Shown here one piece after another: positions 8,977 to 18,209 of a stretch of 64,000 nt of DNA (the first letter of the stretch is position 1; each line of letters starts with the position of its first letter). The DNA lies in NCBI RefSeq assembly GCF_015694735.1, contig NZ_JADQDP010000001.1, positions 496,001-560,000 on the forward strand. Reading direction: 5' to 3'. The position numbers and the translations under genes were made by a program. The notes below the pieces were generated by a model that searched no databases, was not told the DNA's origin, and saw only the letters and a list, made by a program, of their open reading frames with translations. This DNA comes from Hymenobacter properus. GTDB taxonomy: Bacteria; Bacteroidota; Bacteroidia; Cytophagales; Hymenobacteraceae.

Positions 8977-10401
8977 CTAGTTAACCGCTTCGGCCGCGCG
9001 CAAGGCCGCGCGCAGGGCTCCCAGCTTGTGGTGCACTTCCTCCAGCTCCGACTGCACGTTGGAGGCCGCCACCACGCCCGCGCCGGCCTGGAAATACAAC
9101 TGGTTGCCGGTGCTCAGAAACGAGCGAATCATGATGGCGTGGTTGAAGCTGCCGTCGAAGCCTAAGTGGCCCAGGCAGCCACCGTAGTAGCCCCGGGCCG
9201 TGGGCTCCAGCCCGTCAATCAACTGGATGGCGCGGTGCTTGGGTGCGCCCGACAGCGTGCCGGCCGGGAACGTGTCGGCCACGACTTGCAGGGTATCCGT
9301 GTTTTCGGGCAGTTCGGCCGTGACTTTGCTGACCAGGTGAATGACGTGGGAGTAAAACTGGATTTCGCGCAGCGTGCGCACCTGCACGTTGGTGCCGTGG
9401 CGGGCCAGGTCGTTGCGGGCCAGGTCCACCAGCATCACGTGTTCGGCGTTTTCCTTGGGGTCGGCGGCGAGGCGCTGGGCGGCGGCGGCATCGGCCGCGT
9501 CGTCGCCGGTGCGGCGGTAGGTGCCGGCTATGGGAAACAGGCTGGCCTCACGGCCTTGCACCAGCACCTGCGCCTCGGGCGAGGAGCCAAAGATTTTGTA
9601 GTCGCCGTAGTCGAAATAAAACAGGTAGGGCGATGGATTGATGGAGCGCAGCGCCCGGTACACGTTGAACTCATCGCCCGAAAATCCCTGCTGAAACCGG
9701 CGCGACAGCACAATCTGAAATACATCTCCGCGTCGGCAGTGTGCTTGGCCCTGCGCCAGCCGCGCCAGAAACTCGGCGTCGGTCTGGTTGCTTTGCTCCT
9801 CTCCCACCGTGGCAAAGCCGAAGCTGGGCACGCTGGGGTTGCGCACCAGGTTTTCGAGCCGGTCGAGGCCGTCAGGCGCCGCGTTTTCCTCGCCCGCCAC
9901 GCCGTGCTCAAACAAGTGTAGCTCCTGCCGGAAATGGTTGAAGGCAATAACGTAGCGATACACGCCGTAGCGTATAAGTGGAATGTCGCCGGCCGGTACC
10001 TTGTCCGTCGCCAACTGCACGTCCTCGAAGCTTTGCACCGCCTCGTAGCCGATGTAGCCGAATAGTCCGGTGCTGATAAAGGGCAGCTTGGCGGCCGTTT
10101 CGTCGGGCGCAAAAGCGGCGGCAAAGTCGCGCAGGCGGGCCAGGGCCGCGCGGGGCGAAGCCAACTGTTCGCGGGTTGGAGCTGCGCCGGGCAGTTGCTG
10201 GTGCAGCTCGCCGCCCCGGCGCAGCTCAAACGTGGCCAGCGGCTCGCACACAAGGTAGCTGAAGGCGTTTTGCTGGCCGTGGTAATCGGCGCTTTCCAGC
10301 AGCAGGCAGTTGGAATATTGGTCGCGCAGCCGCAGGTAGAGGCCCACCGGGGTCACGGTGTCGGCCAGCAGGCGGCGGTGGCGGGTGGTTAGTGGGAGCA
10401 T
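8977..10401 (-). CDS. trpE: Anthranilate synthase component I
   Basis: Makes anthranilate from chorismate. About 474 residues. The LLESAD motif near the N-terminus is the usual tryptophan feedback site, and MLVDLARNDLARHG and FPAGTLSGAPKHRA belong to the chorismate-binding core. Start chosen at ATG 10401; the frame also runs upstream to 10440, which lies inside the terminator arm. First structural gene of the operon, 37 bases after the attenuator. Confidence 0.95.
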   Translation of the reverse strand: MLPLTTRHRRLLADTVTPVGLYLRLRDQYSNCLLLESADYHGQQNAFSYLVCEPLATFELRRGGELHQQLPGAAPTREQLASPRAALARLRDFAAAFAPDETAAKLPFISTGLFGYIGYEAVQSFEDVQLATDKVPAGDIPLIRYGVYRYVIAFNHFRQELHLFEHGVAGEENAAPDGLDRLENLVRNPSVPSFGFATVGEEQSNQTDAEFLARLAQGQAHCRRGDVFQIVLSRRFQQGFSGDEFNVYRALRSINPSPYLFYFDYGDYKIFGSSPEAQVLVQGREASLFPIAGTYRRTGDDAADAAAAQRLAADPKENAEHVMLVDLARNDLARHGTNVQVRTLREIQFYSHVIHLVSKVTAELPENTDTLQVVADTFPAGTLSGAPKHRAIQLIDGLEPTARGYYGGCLGHLGFDGSFNHAIMIRSFLSTGNQLYFQAGAGVVAASNVQSELEEVHHKLGALRAALRAAEAVN

Positions 10402-10438
10402 AAGCTTCAGCTTGTGCGTGGGTAGGGATTGGAAATGC

Positions 10439-10467
10439 AAAAAGCCCGGCGAGGGGCCGGGCTTTTT
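10439..10467 (-). terminator. trp attenuator terminator
   Basis: AAAAAGCCCGGC pairs perfectly with GCCGGGCTTTTT across a five-base loop (12 pairs) and ends in T on the minus strand, between trpL and trpE. Upstream, GAAATCA/TGATTTC (about 10479-10496) forms another hairpin, and ACCGGCC inside trpL could pair with GCCGG of the terminator arm as a competing structure. Confidence 0.88.
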
Positions 10468-10495
10468 GTGGGAATAAGCGAAATCAGGCGTGATT

Positions 10496-10573
10496 TCACC
10501 GAGCGCACAGGCAGGCCGGTCCGAGGTTTCGGAACTGCCACCACCAAGCTTGGGAAGTACGCTGAAAAGTCAT
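10496..10573 (-). CDS. trpL: trp operon leader peptide
   Basis: 25-codon ORF beginning at ATG 10573 with three consecutive Trp codons (10538-10546, SQAWWWQF) and ending at TGA 10496, 29 bases before the terminator hairpin. It begins about 25 bases after the likely transcription start. Ribosome stalling on the Trp codons when charged tRNA-Trp is scarce would favour read-through into trpE. Order of promoter, leader, hairpins and trpE matches classical ribosome-mediated attenuation, although the pairing scheme has not been folded here. Confidence 0.85.
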   Translation of the reverse strand: MTFQRTSQAWWWQFRNLGPACLCAR

Positions 10574-10605
10574 ATCAAAGGGACACTTCTTTTGGAGGTG
10601 CGATG

Positions 10606-10640
10606 CAAAGGTATAGCCTGTTTGTTGTAATACCGGCAAA
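10606..10640 (-). promoter_or_regulatory. trp operon promoter
   Basis: Minus-strand TACCTTTG (10606-10613) is a perfect TAnnTTTG -7 box. A TTTG lies 23 bases upstream (10637-10640), slightly farther than the usual 19-20. The same TACCTTTG octamer precedes the RNase P RNA gene. Confidence 0.65.
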
Positions 10641-10730
10641 TACAGGCAAATTTTTATACGACCTTGGCAATAATTTGTTGCCAGAGGCACAACAATAACA
10701 ATCGGCGCTTTCCCAAACACATGGCCTATG

Positions 10731-11972
10731 CTAGCGCTTACTACCTGATTGGTTGGTTTTTGCTGCGGGTTGAAATAGAAACCGATAGGCTGCCGGAAAT
10801 TCCCGCCGCCAAAACCATTCGCGGTGCTCGCCATCGGTCGGAGCATAAAAGGAAATGTTGCCAGCCGGCACTCCTTCGGCGCGCAGCTCGTCGCGCCACT
10901 GCGTCATTAGCGGCAGCATGGTTTCGGACTCTTTGGGCCCGCACACGAAGTAGAACCGGGCCGTGGGCGCTGCGGGGTGCTTTCTGGCAAACGCTTTTAA
11001 AGAATCATTGCACACCCAGAAGGCCGGCGAAAACACCCCTACTTCCCCGAAGACCTTCGGGTATTTCAGCGCGGCATACACCGATATGAGTCCGCCCAGG
11101 CTGGAACCCGCAATGCCCGTCTGCGCGGCCCCAAGCCGGGTGCGGTAGTGGGCATCGACGTAGGGCTTCAGGGTTTTGACCAGAAAGTCAACATACTGAC
11201 TGCCCTGCCCGCCCTGGTGCGCCTGGCCCTGGAGCTCGGGCTGGGTACTGCGCCAGGGAATGTATTCGTCGGAGCGAAACTCGTTGCCGTTGTCGACGGC
11301 CACCACAATGCTGCCCGTGGCATCCTGACCGGTTTGGCGCAGCTTATCCAGGGTTTCGTCCACGCCCCACTCGCCGCCGTAGCTGGTGGCTTCGTCGAAC
11401 ACGTTCTGGCCGTCGTGCAGGTACAGCACCGGGTAGCGCCGCGCGGGTTGTTTATTGTAATCGGCCGGCAGATACACCAGTACCCGCCGCTGCCTGCCCA
11501 ACTGCGGCATGTTGAAAGACGCCGCCAGTGTGTGCACCTGCGGCGAGGCCGTGTGCGGGCGCGGCTTGGCGGCCTCACCGCTTTGGTCGTCCCAAGCCAA
11601 AACACGGTGGTGCACCTCTTTCGTGCTGGCCAAATCGGCCTTGCGGTTGGCGATGCCCTGGTTTTTATCGTCTATTTCAACCGTTGCCCAGCTGCCGCGG
11701 GTGAACTTGTATTCTACCGCACCAAGGCCTGGAGGCAGGGTTACCTGATAGGTGCCGTCGGCGTTTTTGCGCAGCGCGTATGGCTTCGAGTGCGGGTTCC
11801 AGCTGTTGAAAGAGCCGGCCACGAACAAGGTGTCGGTGGACGGCGTGGCGGCCGGCACCTGGTCGAGCTTGAGGATGGTTTGCCCGGCCACTGGCGTAAC
11901 CACTGCAGCCAGCAGCAGGCCATACAGTCCGGCTTGCCGCAGCCGCTTACAAGGCCTAATAAGTGTGCTCAT
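10731..11972 (-). CDS. Secreted esterase with N-terminal glycogen-binding-like domain
   Basis: 413 residues. Signal peptide (1-30, ending PVAGQ), then an immunoglobulin-like E-set/CBM48 segment (about 35-120, with TLFVAGSFNSWNP and VEYKFTRG), then an esterase D-type alpha/beta-hydrolase. The serine nucleophile is in GSSLGG and the histidine in DGEHREWFW; YLHDGQNVFD is typical of Fes/IroE-like esterases. The carbohydrate-binding-like domain and the neighbouring starch-type locus suggest action on acylated oligosaccharides, but that is inference. Four-base overlap with the preceding gene indicates a two-gene operon. Confidence 0.82.
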   Translation of the reverse strand: MSTLIRPCKRLRQAGLYGLLLAAVVTPVAGQTILKLDQVPAATPSTDTLFVAGSFNSWNPHSKPYALRKNADGTYQVTLPPGLGAVEYKFTRGSWATVEIDDKNQGIANRKADLASTKEVHHRVLAWDDQSGEAAKPRPHTASPQVHTLAASFNMPQLGRQRRVLVYLPADYNKQPARRYPVLYLHDGQNVFDEATSYGGEWGVDETLDKLRQTGQDATGSIVVAVDNGNEFRSDEYIPWRSTQPELQGQAHQGGQGSQYVDFLVKTLKPYVDAHYRTRLGAAQTGIAGSSLGGLISVYAALKYPKVFGEVGVFSPAFWVCNDSLKAFARKHPAAPTARFYFVCGPKESETMLPLMTQWRDELRAEGVPAGNISFYAPTDGEHREWFWRREFPAAYRFLFQPAAKTNQSGSKR

Positions 11973-12664
11973 CGAATGGTTTCGCCGCTGCCGGCGCCGC
12001 GCTCCGAAGCATCCATCTTGCGCAGCGTGTATACGGCCCGCACCGAGTCGATGCCCGGCAAGCCGTTGGCCTGGAAGTCAAGCAGGGAGCCTTTCTTCTG
12101 TGGCCCTTTGATGAAGTGGCGGTACTCTTCGGCCGACTCGCGGACTACGTAGAGGAACGACGAGGCCGGTACTTTCAGGCGGGAGTAGAAGCTGCGGCCG
12201 TCGCCGGCGGGGCGGCGGGTGTCTTCGGCCACGGCGCTGGTGCCCAGCAGGCGGTACTTGTTCACGTCGGAGCCGGGCAGGGCCAGGTTACCCAGGCCGT
12301 CCACGAACACCTCGCGGCGGCTCATGAGGTGCTCCAGGTCGAGGGTTTTAAGCAGGCCCAGGTGCTCTTCGGCCATGATGAGCTGCTGCACCGATTTGCC
12401 GGGCGCGGGCTCCTCGTAGTACACCAGCACGGGCTTTTTGATTTTCACCTTGCTCACCACCATGGGCGGGGGCGCGTCTTCGTCTGCGCGGCCCGCCTGA
12501 ATGGGCGAGTACACGGGCGGGGCTTTGGGGGTGCCTTTGGTGCCGGGTGCCTGCTTGCTTTTGCCCTTGGGAACGGGTTTGCGGTTGCCCGGCCGGGACT
12601 GGGCCGCGGCGCCAAACCCGGCGGTAGCCACGAGCAAGGCAACGAGCAGTAAGTGCTTTTTCAT
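11969..12664 (-). CDS. Secreted protein of unknown function
   Basis: 231 residues with a clear signal peptide (MKKHLLLVALLVATAGFGAAAQ), then a Lys/Pro-rich low-complexity stretch (about 25-60), then a globular part. No family recognised. The stop overlaps the start of the esterase gene by four bases, so the two are co-translated and may work together in the cell envelope. Confidence 0.7.
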   Translation of the reverse strand: MKKHLLLVALLVATAGFGAAAQSRPGNRKPVPKGKSKQAPGTKGTPKAPPVYSPIQAGRADEDAPPPMVVSKVKIKKPVLVYYEEPAPGKSVQQLIMAEEHLGLLKTLDLEHLMSRREVFVDGLGNLALPGSDVNKYRLLGTSAVAEDTRRPAGDGRSFYSRLKVPASSFLYVVRESAEEYRHFIKGPQKKGSLLDFQANGLPGIDSVRAVYTLRKMDASERGAGSGETIR

Positions 12665-13037
12665 TTTCTAGGGAAAAGCCAAAAGTAACAAGCAGCGATT
12701 CGTTCTGCAATGCGTTTGGCGAACAGTTTGCACCTTGCAAGTGCTATACCAATTAAGGCTTTTTACCGTAAATCAACTCGCCAGAGGCTGCAAACGGCCG
12801 GGCGCGAAACAAAAACAAAAGCTACTCGTCAGAAGTATGAAGCGTCGGTGCATACCGTTGGGCTTGCCCGTCGCCCCTTCCGCCTGGAACCAACGACCTG
12901 CTCGGAGGTGTACTCGGAAAACTAATGGCCGGATTTAGCGGCAGGCTTTTCTCGTCGAAGAAAAGATTTCTAAAAAGTCACCGAAAAAAATTGAGAAAAA
13001 AGAAAAAAAGCGTCCTGAGAAATTATCCTTTCAAACC

Positions 13038-13069
13038 TTTGTGCAATCGTTTGCAGATGACTACTTTAG
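13038..13069 (+). promoter_or_regulatory. Probable susC promoter
   Basis: TTTG at 13038-13041, 20-base spacer, TACTTTAG at 13062-13069 (one base off TAnnTTTG). This implies a 5' untranslated region of about 265 bases before susC. Confidence 0.45.
13042..13055. promoter_or_regulatory. LacI-family operator within the susC promoter
   Basis: TGCAATCGTTTGCA fits the LacI/PurR-type pattern TGnAAnCGnTTnCA at every fixed position and fills the spacer between the -33 and -7 boxes. Binding there should block transcription. No LacI-type regulator gene lies in the window. Confidence 0.6.
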
Positions 13070-13342
13070 CGTAATAATTGGGGAAATCACTGTTTTCCGA
13101 GCTTTATAAGCTTAAACTTTTATAATTCAACAGTTTACTACCTAAAAAGCATCTCAAATTCACTTTTAGATTTATTCGTCATACCTACTTTTTTCAAGGC
13201 CGGATTTTGCTCCGAAAGTCGTCATACATAGGCGTTAATGCTGTTTTCAGGGTAACTTGCGCCCCCTAAAAGCTCTCATCCTTCTACCACTGGTTTTACC
13301 TACACTCCCACCACTCCATTTTCCCACCAACAAACGTTTCCC

Positions 13343-16300
13343 ATGAAACACCACTATCTAGCGAAACTATTGTTTCTGCTACTGTTCGCTGCCTTTGGCT
13401 TGCCCTTGGCGGCCCAGGCCCAAACCGGCTCGGTTAGCGGCCGCATTACCGATGGCAAAAACGAAGGCATTCCCGGCGCCACCGTCCTCATCGACGGCAC
13501 CACGCTGGGCGGCTCGTCTAACGTGGACGGCACCTACAGCATTCAGAACGTGCCGGCCGGTCCGCAAACCCTGGTTATCTCGTTTGTGGGCTACAACTCG
13601 GTGCGCCGCCCCGTTACGGTGGTAGCCGGCCAGAACACGGAAGTGTCGGCAGGCCTCACCGAAAACACCACTCAGCTGTCGGAAGCGGTGGTGGTGGGCT
13701 ACGGCACGCAGCGCCGTCAGGACATCACCGGGGCCGTGGCCGCTATCGATTCCCGCCAGTTTGTGAAGGGCCAGGTAACCAACCCCGAGCAGCTGATTCA
13801 GGGCAAGGTGGCCGGTGTGGCCATTACCTCCGCCGGCGGCGCCCCTGGTACCGGTACCACCATCCGCATTCGCGGCAACACCTCGCTCAATGCCAACAGC
13901 GACCCGCTGTATGTGATTGACGGGGTGCCGGTAGACAAGGACGAAATCAAAGGTTCTTCCAACCCGCTTTCGCTGATTAACCCCAGCGACATTGAAACGC
14001 TGACGGTGCTGAAGGATGCTTCGGCCACGGCCATCTATGGCAACCGTGCCTCGGGGGGCGTTATCCTCGTGACCACCAAAAAGGGCCTGCAAGGCGAAAA
14101 GCTGCGTGTGGAGCTGAACTCGCAGCTGGGCGTGGCCACCGTGGCCCGTCGCTACGAAACGCTGAGCACCGACCAGTTCCGCAGCCTCGTGCAAGCCAAC
14201 GGCGCGCCTTCGCAATACGCGACTTTGGGCACGGCCAACACCAACTGGCAGAATGAAATTTTCCGCACGGCTGCCGTTTACGACAACACCGTGAGCCTGA
14301 TTGGCACCGTGGCCAAGAAGGTCCCCTTCCGCGTTTCCTACGGCAACCTCTACCAGGAAGGCATTGTCATCACCAACAGCCTGAAGCGTAACTCGGGCTC
14401 GGTAAGCCTCACGCCTACCCTGCTCGACAACCACCTGCGCATCGACATCAATGCCAAAGGGGCTGTTCTCGACAACCGTTTTGTGGACTACGGCACGGTG
14501 GCCAACGCCGCCCTGTACGACCCCACGCAGCCGGTGCAGTCGACCGAGTCGCGCCTGGCACGCTACGGCGGCTATAACCAGTTCACCAACTCGGTGGGCC
14601 AGCCGCTGGGCAACGCCCCGGGCAACCCCGTGGCCGCGCTGAATAACACGAACGACAACAGCCGGGTGAAGCGCCTCATCGGCAACGTGCAGTTCGACTA
14701 TAAGGTGCACGGCATTGAAGGCCTGCGGGCTAACTTGAACCTGGGCCTCGACGTGTCGCGCAGCAACGGCAGCAAGACAATTCAGCCCACGGACTTTGGC
14801 ACTTTCAACCCCTCGGCGGCCGCGGCTACCAACGCCGGCCTGAATGGCAGCTACAGCCAATACGCCCAGAACAAAGACATGAAGCTGCTGGAAGCTTACC
14901 TGGCCTACGGCAAGCAGGTGGGCGGCACGCGGTTCGACGTGCAAGCCGGCCACGCCTACCAGAGCTTTGTATCGGAAGGCCCCAACTTCTTGACCTACCG
15001 CTACAACCGCACCACGAAATACAACCCGGCCGATACGCTGACCACGGCGGGTTACTACGGTAAGCTCGTAATTCTGTCGTACTTTGCTCGTGCCACGATG
15101 AACGTGAAAGACAAGTACCTGCTGACGGCTACCCTGCGCAACGACCGGACCTCGCGCTTTGCTGAGAAAGAGCGCAGCGGCTGGTTCCCGGCCCTGGGCC
15201 TGGCCTGGCGCGTGAAAAACGAGGAGTTCCTGAAAGACAGCAAGCTGTTCTCGGAATTCAAAATCCGCGTGGGCTACGGCCGCACCGGCCAGCAGGAAAT
15301 TGGCGGCTACTACGACACGCAGCCCCGCTACGTCATCAGCGGCTCGTCGACTTCCTACCCGCTGGGTGGCGTATCGACGGTGGTACCCACGTACGCACCC
15401 CAAGGCTACAACTCCACGCTGCACTGGGAAAACACCAACACCCTCAACGCCGGCCTGGACCTGGGCTTCCTGGATAACCGCCTGACGGCCACCATCGACG
15501 TGTACGAGCGCAAGGCCACCGACCTGCTGGCTTCCGTTACTTTTGCAGCAGGCTCGAACCTGACCAACATCCTCAACAAAAACATTGGCTCGCTGCGCAA
15601 CCGCGGCATTGAAGTGGGCTTGAACTACGGTGTGCTGCGCAGCACCGACCTGAACTGGGACGTGAACCTGAACGGCGCCTACAACGTGAACAAAATCACG
15701 GACCTGGGCCCGCAGCAGGAGAACTTCGCCGGCTACAAAGTGGGCGGCATCGGCGGCGGCACCGGCAACACCATCCAGATTCAGTCGGTGGGCTACCCCA
15801 TCAACTCGTTCTTTGTGGCCCAGCAGGTGTATGGCGCCGACGGCCGGCCCGTGGAAGGTCTGTACGTGGACCGCAACGGTGACGGCATCATCAACGACGC
15901 TGACTATGTGCACTACAAGCAGTCGGCTCCGCTCGTGACGCTCGGCTTCAGCTCGAACCTGACCTACAAAAAGCTGGTGTTTGCCTTCACGCTGCGCGGC
16001 AACGTGGGCAACTACGTATACAACTCCAACGCTGCCAACTTCGGCACATACGCCAACGCTCAGGGCTCGACCCTGTTCGTGAGCAACCTGAGCCCCGACG
16101 TGCTGAACACCGGCTTTACCCGCCAGCAGCTGTTCTCGGACTACTACGTGCAGAACGCTTCGTTCCTGCGCGCCGAAAACATTTCGCTGGGTTACAACGT
16201 GGGCAAGGTGCTCGGCGCCTCGTCGCTGCGCATCACGGCGAACGTGCAGAACGCCTTCCTTGTTACCAAGTACAAAGGTGTTGACCCCGAAGTATCGGGC

Positions 16301-16366
16301 GGCATCGATTCCAACTTCTATCCGCGTGCCCGCACCTACACGCTCGGCATTGCCCTCGGCATCTAA
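13343..16366 (+). CDS. susC: SusC/RagA-family TonB-dependent outer-membrane transporter
   Basis: 1007 residues. Signal peptide ending AAQAQ (1-27), a carboxypeptidase-regulatory-like domain (about 28-115, VSGRITDGKNEGIPGATV), a plug domain with the SusC signature LKDASATAIYGNRASGGV (about 225-245), then a 22-strand barrel ending in an aromatic-poor LGIALGI. Imports oligosaccharides together with SusD, driven by TonB. Neighbouring SusE, GH13 amylase and the operator suggest a starch or maltodextrin substrate; the sequence alone does not prove it. First gene of susCDE, 15 bases before susD. Confidence 0.95.
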   Translation: MKHHYLAKLLFLLLFAAFGLPLAAQAQTGSVSGRITDGKNEGIPGATVLIDGTTLGGSSNVDGTYSIQNVPAGPQTLVISFVGYNSVRRPVTVVAGQNTEVSAGLTENTTQLSEAVVVGYGTQRRQDITGAVAAIDSRQFVKGQVTNPEQLIQGKVAGVAITSAGGAPGTGTTIRIRGNTSLNANSDPLYVIDGVPVDKDEIKGSSNPLSLINPSDIETLTVLKDASATAIYGNRASGGVILVTTKKGLQGEKLRVELNSQLGVATVARRYETLSTDQFRSLVQANGAPSQYATLGTANTNWQNEIFRTAAVYDNTVSLIGTVAKKVPFRVSYGNLYQEGIVITNSLKRNSGSVSLTPTLLDNHLRIDINAKGAVLDNRFVDYGTVANAALYDPTQPVQSTESRLARYGGYNQFTNSVGQPLGNAPGNPVAALNNTNDNSRVKRLIGNVQFDYKVHGIEGLRANLNLGLDVSRSNGSKTIQPTDFGTFNPSAAAATNAGLNGSYSQYAQNKDMKLLEAYLAYGKQVGGTRFDVQAGHAYQSFVSEGPNFLTYRYNRTTKYNPADTLTTAGYYGKLVILSYFARATMNVKDKYLLTATLRNDRTSRFAEKERSGWFPALGLAWRVKNEEFLKDSKLFSEFKIRVGYGRTGQQEIGGYYDTQPRYVISGSSTSYPLGGVSTVVPTYAPQGYNSTLHWENTNTLNAGLDLGFLDNRLTATIDVYERKATDLLASVTFAAGSNLTNILNKNIGSLRNRGIEVGLNYGVLRSTDLNWDVNLNGAYNVNKITDLGPQQENFAGYKVGGIGGGTGNTIQIQSVGYPINSFFVAQQVYGADGRPVEGLYVDRNGDGIINDADYVHYKQSAPLVTLGFSSNLTYKKLVFAFTLRGNVGNYVYNSNAANFGTYANAQGSTLFVSNLSPDVLNTGFTRQQLFSDYYVQNASFLRAENISLGYNVGKVLGASSLRITANVQNAFLVTKYKGVDPEVSGGIDSNFYPRARTYTLGIALGI

Positions 16367-16381
16367 TTCCCACCACGACTC

Positions 16382-18022
16382 ATGAAAAACATGGTTTACC
16401 GGGGGCTGACGGCCCTCTCGCTGAGCACCGCCCTCATGGCCCTCAGCACTTCGTGCACCAAAGACCTGGACCAGACGCCGAAGTACGAGCTCACGCCCGA
16501 CAAGGTGTACACCGGCTTGGCCGGCTACAAGCAGGTGCTGGCCAAACTCTACGGCGGCTTCGCTCTCACCGGCTCTACAGGCCCCAGCTCGAGTGACATC
16601 GGCGGCATCGACGCCGGCACCTCGGATTATATTCGCCAGTGGTGGAGCGCCCAGGAGTTGACCACCGACGAAGCTGTAATTGCCTGGAACGACCCGGGCG
16701 TGCAGGAGTGGCACCGCATGAACTGGGACGCCACCGACCCGCTGACCCGCGGTATTTACAGCCGCATCTACACCGAAATTGCTCTTTGCAACGAGTTTCT
16801 GCGCGAGTCTACCGACGACAAGCTTAGCAGCCGCCTGGGCGGCGACGTGGCCCAAGGCAAGGTGTACCGGGCCGAAGCCCGGTTCCTGCGGGCCGTGGCG
16901 TACATGCACATCATCGACTTGTTTGGCAACGGTCCGTTCGTGACCGAGAACGACGTGGTGGGCGGTGCACTGCCGGTGTACTACACCCGGCAGCAGCTCT
17001 ACAACTTCGTGGAAAGCGAACTGACGGCCCTGACCACCGACCTTGCCCCGGCCCGGAGCAACGAGTACGGCCGCGTAGACCAGGCTGCGGCCCACGGCAT
17101 GCTGGCTCGGCTTTACCTGAACGCCGCGGTGTACACTGGCACGCCGCAGTACGCCAAAGCGGCTGCCGAGGCAGATGCAGTGATTAAATCAGGCTACTCG
17201 CTGAACAGCACGGCTGCCCCGGCGGCGTCGGCCTACGGCCGCTTGTTCTTGGCTGATAACAACCTGGCGCCGGCTAAAAACGAAATCATCTGGCCGGTGA
17301 TTTTTGACGTGAACAGCGTGCAGAGCTACGGCGGCACCACCTTCCTGGTGAACGGGGCCACGAGCGGCGCCGATGCCAACTGGCAGCGTAAAGTGGGCCA
17401 GACCACGGGTTGGGGCGGCCTGCGCACCACCAGCGCACTGTTCGATAAGTTCTTCCTGGCCGGGGGCGACACGGCCCGCGACCGCCGCGGCCGGTTCTAT
17501 ACCCAGGGCCAGACGCTGGCCATCAACGACCTCAGCCAGTTTACTCAGGGCCTGGGCGTGTTGAAATACCGCAATATCACTTCGACCGGTGCGGCCCAAG
17601 GGGGCGCTCAGAATTTCTCGAGCGTTGACTTCCCGATGCTGCGCCTGGCCGACATGATGCTCATTTACGCCGAAGCCGCCACCCGCGGCAATGCCGACCG
17701 CGCCACGGCCCTGGGCTACGTGAACCAAATCCGCCGCCGCGCATTTGGTTTCCCCCTCACCGGCACCAGCTCGGCCGACATCACCGATGTCCAGATGACC
17801 AGCGACTTCATCCTGGATGAGCGCGCTCGCGAAATGCACTGGGAAGGCACCCGCCGCAGCGACCTCATTCGCTACGGCAAGTTCACCGAAAACACCTACC
17901 TCTGGCCCTGGAAAGGCGGGGTAGCAGCCGGGCAGGGCGTCGATGCCAAGTACAAGCTGTTCCCGCTGCCGGCTTCGGACCTGACAACCAACCCCAACCT
18001 GAAGCAGAACCCCGGTTACTAA
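16382..18022 (+). CDS. susD: SusD/RagB-family nutrient-binding lipoprotein
   Basis: 546 residues. Lipobox LSTSC at about residue 25, so anchored in the outer membrane, facing outside. TPR-like helices and the C-terminal signature FPLPASDLTTNPNLKQNPGY are typical. Caps the SusC barrel and binds the glycan. Starts 15 bases after susC and is followed by a strong hairpin before susE. Confidence 0.95.
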   Translation: MKNMVYRGLTALSLSTALMALSTSCTKDLDQTPKYELTPDKVYTGLAGYKQVLAKLYGGFALTGSTGPSSSDIGGIDAGTSDYIRQWWSAQELTTDEAVIAWNDPGVQEWHRMNWDATDPLTRGIYSRIYTEIALCNEFLRESTDDKLSSRLGGDVAQGKVYRAEARFLRAVAYMHIIDLFGNGPFVTENDVVGGALPVYYTRQQLYNFVESELTALTTDLAPARSNEYGRVDQAAAHGMLARLYLNAAVYTGTPQYAKAAAEADAVIKSGYSLNSTAAPAASAYGRLFLADNNLAPAKNEIIWPVIFDVNSVQSYGGTTFLVNGATSGADANWQRKVGQTTGWGGLRTTSALFDKFFLAGGDTARDRRGRFYTQGQTLAINDLSQFTQGLGVLKYRNITSTGAAQGGAQNFSSVDFPMLRLADMMLIYAEAATRGNADRATALGYVNQIRRRAFGFPLTGTSSADITDVQMTSDFILDERAREMHWEGTRRSDLIRYGKFTENTYLWPWKGGVAAGQGVDAKYKLFPLPASDLTTNPNLKQNPGY

Positions 18023-18026
18023 GACC

Positions 18027-18069
18027 AAGCGAGGCTGAACCGGCCCGTACCGGTTCAGCCTCTTCGCTT
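18027..18069 (+). terminator. Hairpin between susD and susE
   Basis: AAGCGA-GGCTGAACCGG pairs with CCGGTTCAGCC-TTCGCTT around a six-base loop. Followed by GCTTGTTTTATG, a weak T run. It may partly terminate after susD or protect the susCD message so that susE is made at a lower level. Confidence 0.65.
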
Positions 18070-18209
18070 GCTTGTTTTATGCCCACAGATTCCTGCGCTT
18101 GCCACAATCAATACGTGTTGCTGAGTTGGCACTTTTGCCAAATCCAGCGTGTTGCAGCCAAGCGTATATCGGAATGCTGACCCTCACCAATTCAATCAAA
18201 AATCCCATC

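Larger units (their letters stand above)
12665..13342. other. Long intergenic region upstream of susC
   Basis: About 680 bases between divergent units, clearly more AT-rich than its surroundings from 12930 onward. It contains the susC promoter and LacI-type operator (13038-13069). Short open frames at 12710-12938 have atypical composition and no recognisable protein. An A-rich stretch is at 12980-13012. Nothing else supported. Confidence 0.6.

Noticed and set aside
12880..12930. tRNA-like stretch (GGAACCAACGACCTGCTC)
   Set aside because: The first bases resemble a tRNA T-arm and variable region on the minus strand, but no acceptor, D-arm or anticodon stem can be formed.
12710..12938. Short plus-strand frames in the gap before susC
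   Set aside because: Arg/Lys-rich with no start context, no homology visible, and two overlapping frames are equally open.
13379..17095. 1238-codon open frame on the minus strand across susC and susD
   Set aside because: It is the antisense shadow of two certain genes; GC-rich third positions keep the frame open. The protein has no recognisable domain and runs across two separate genes.
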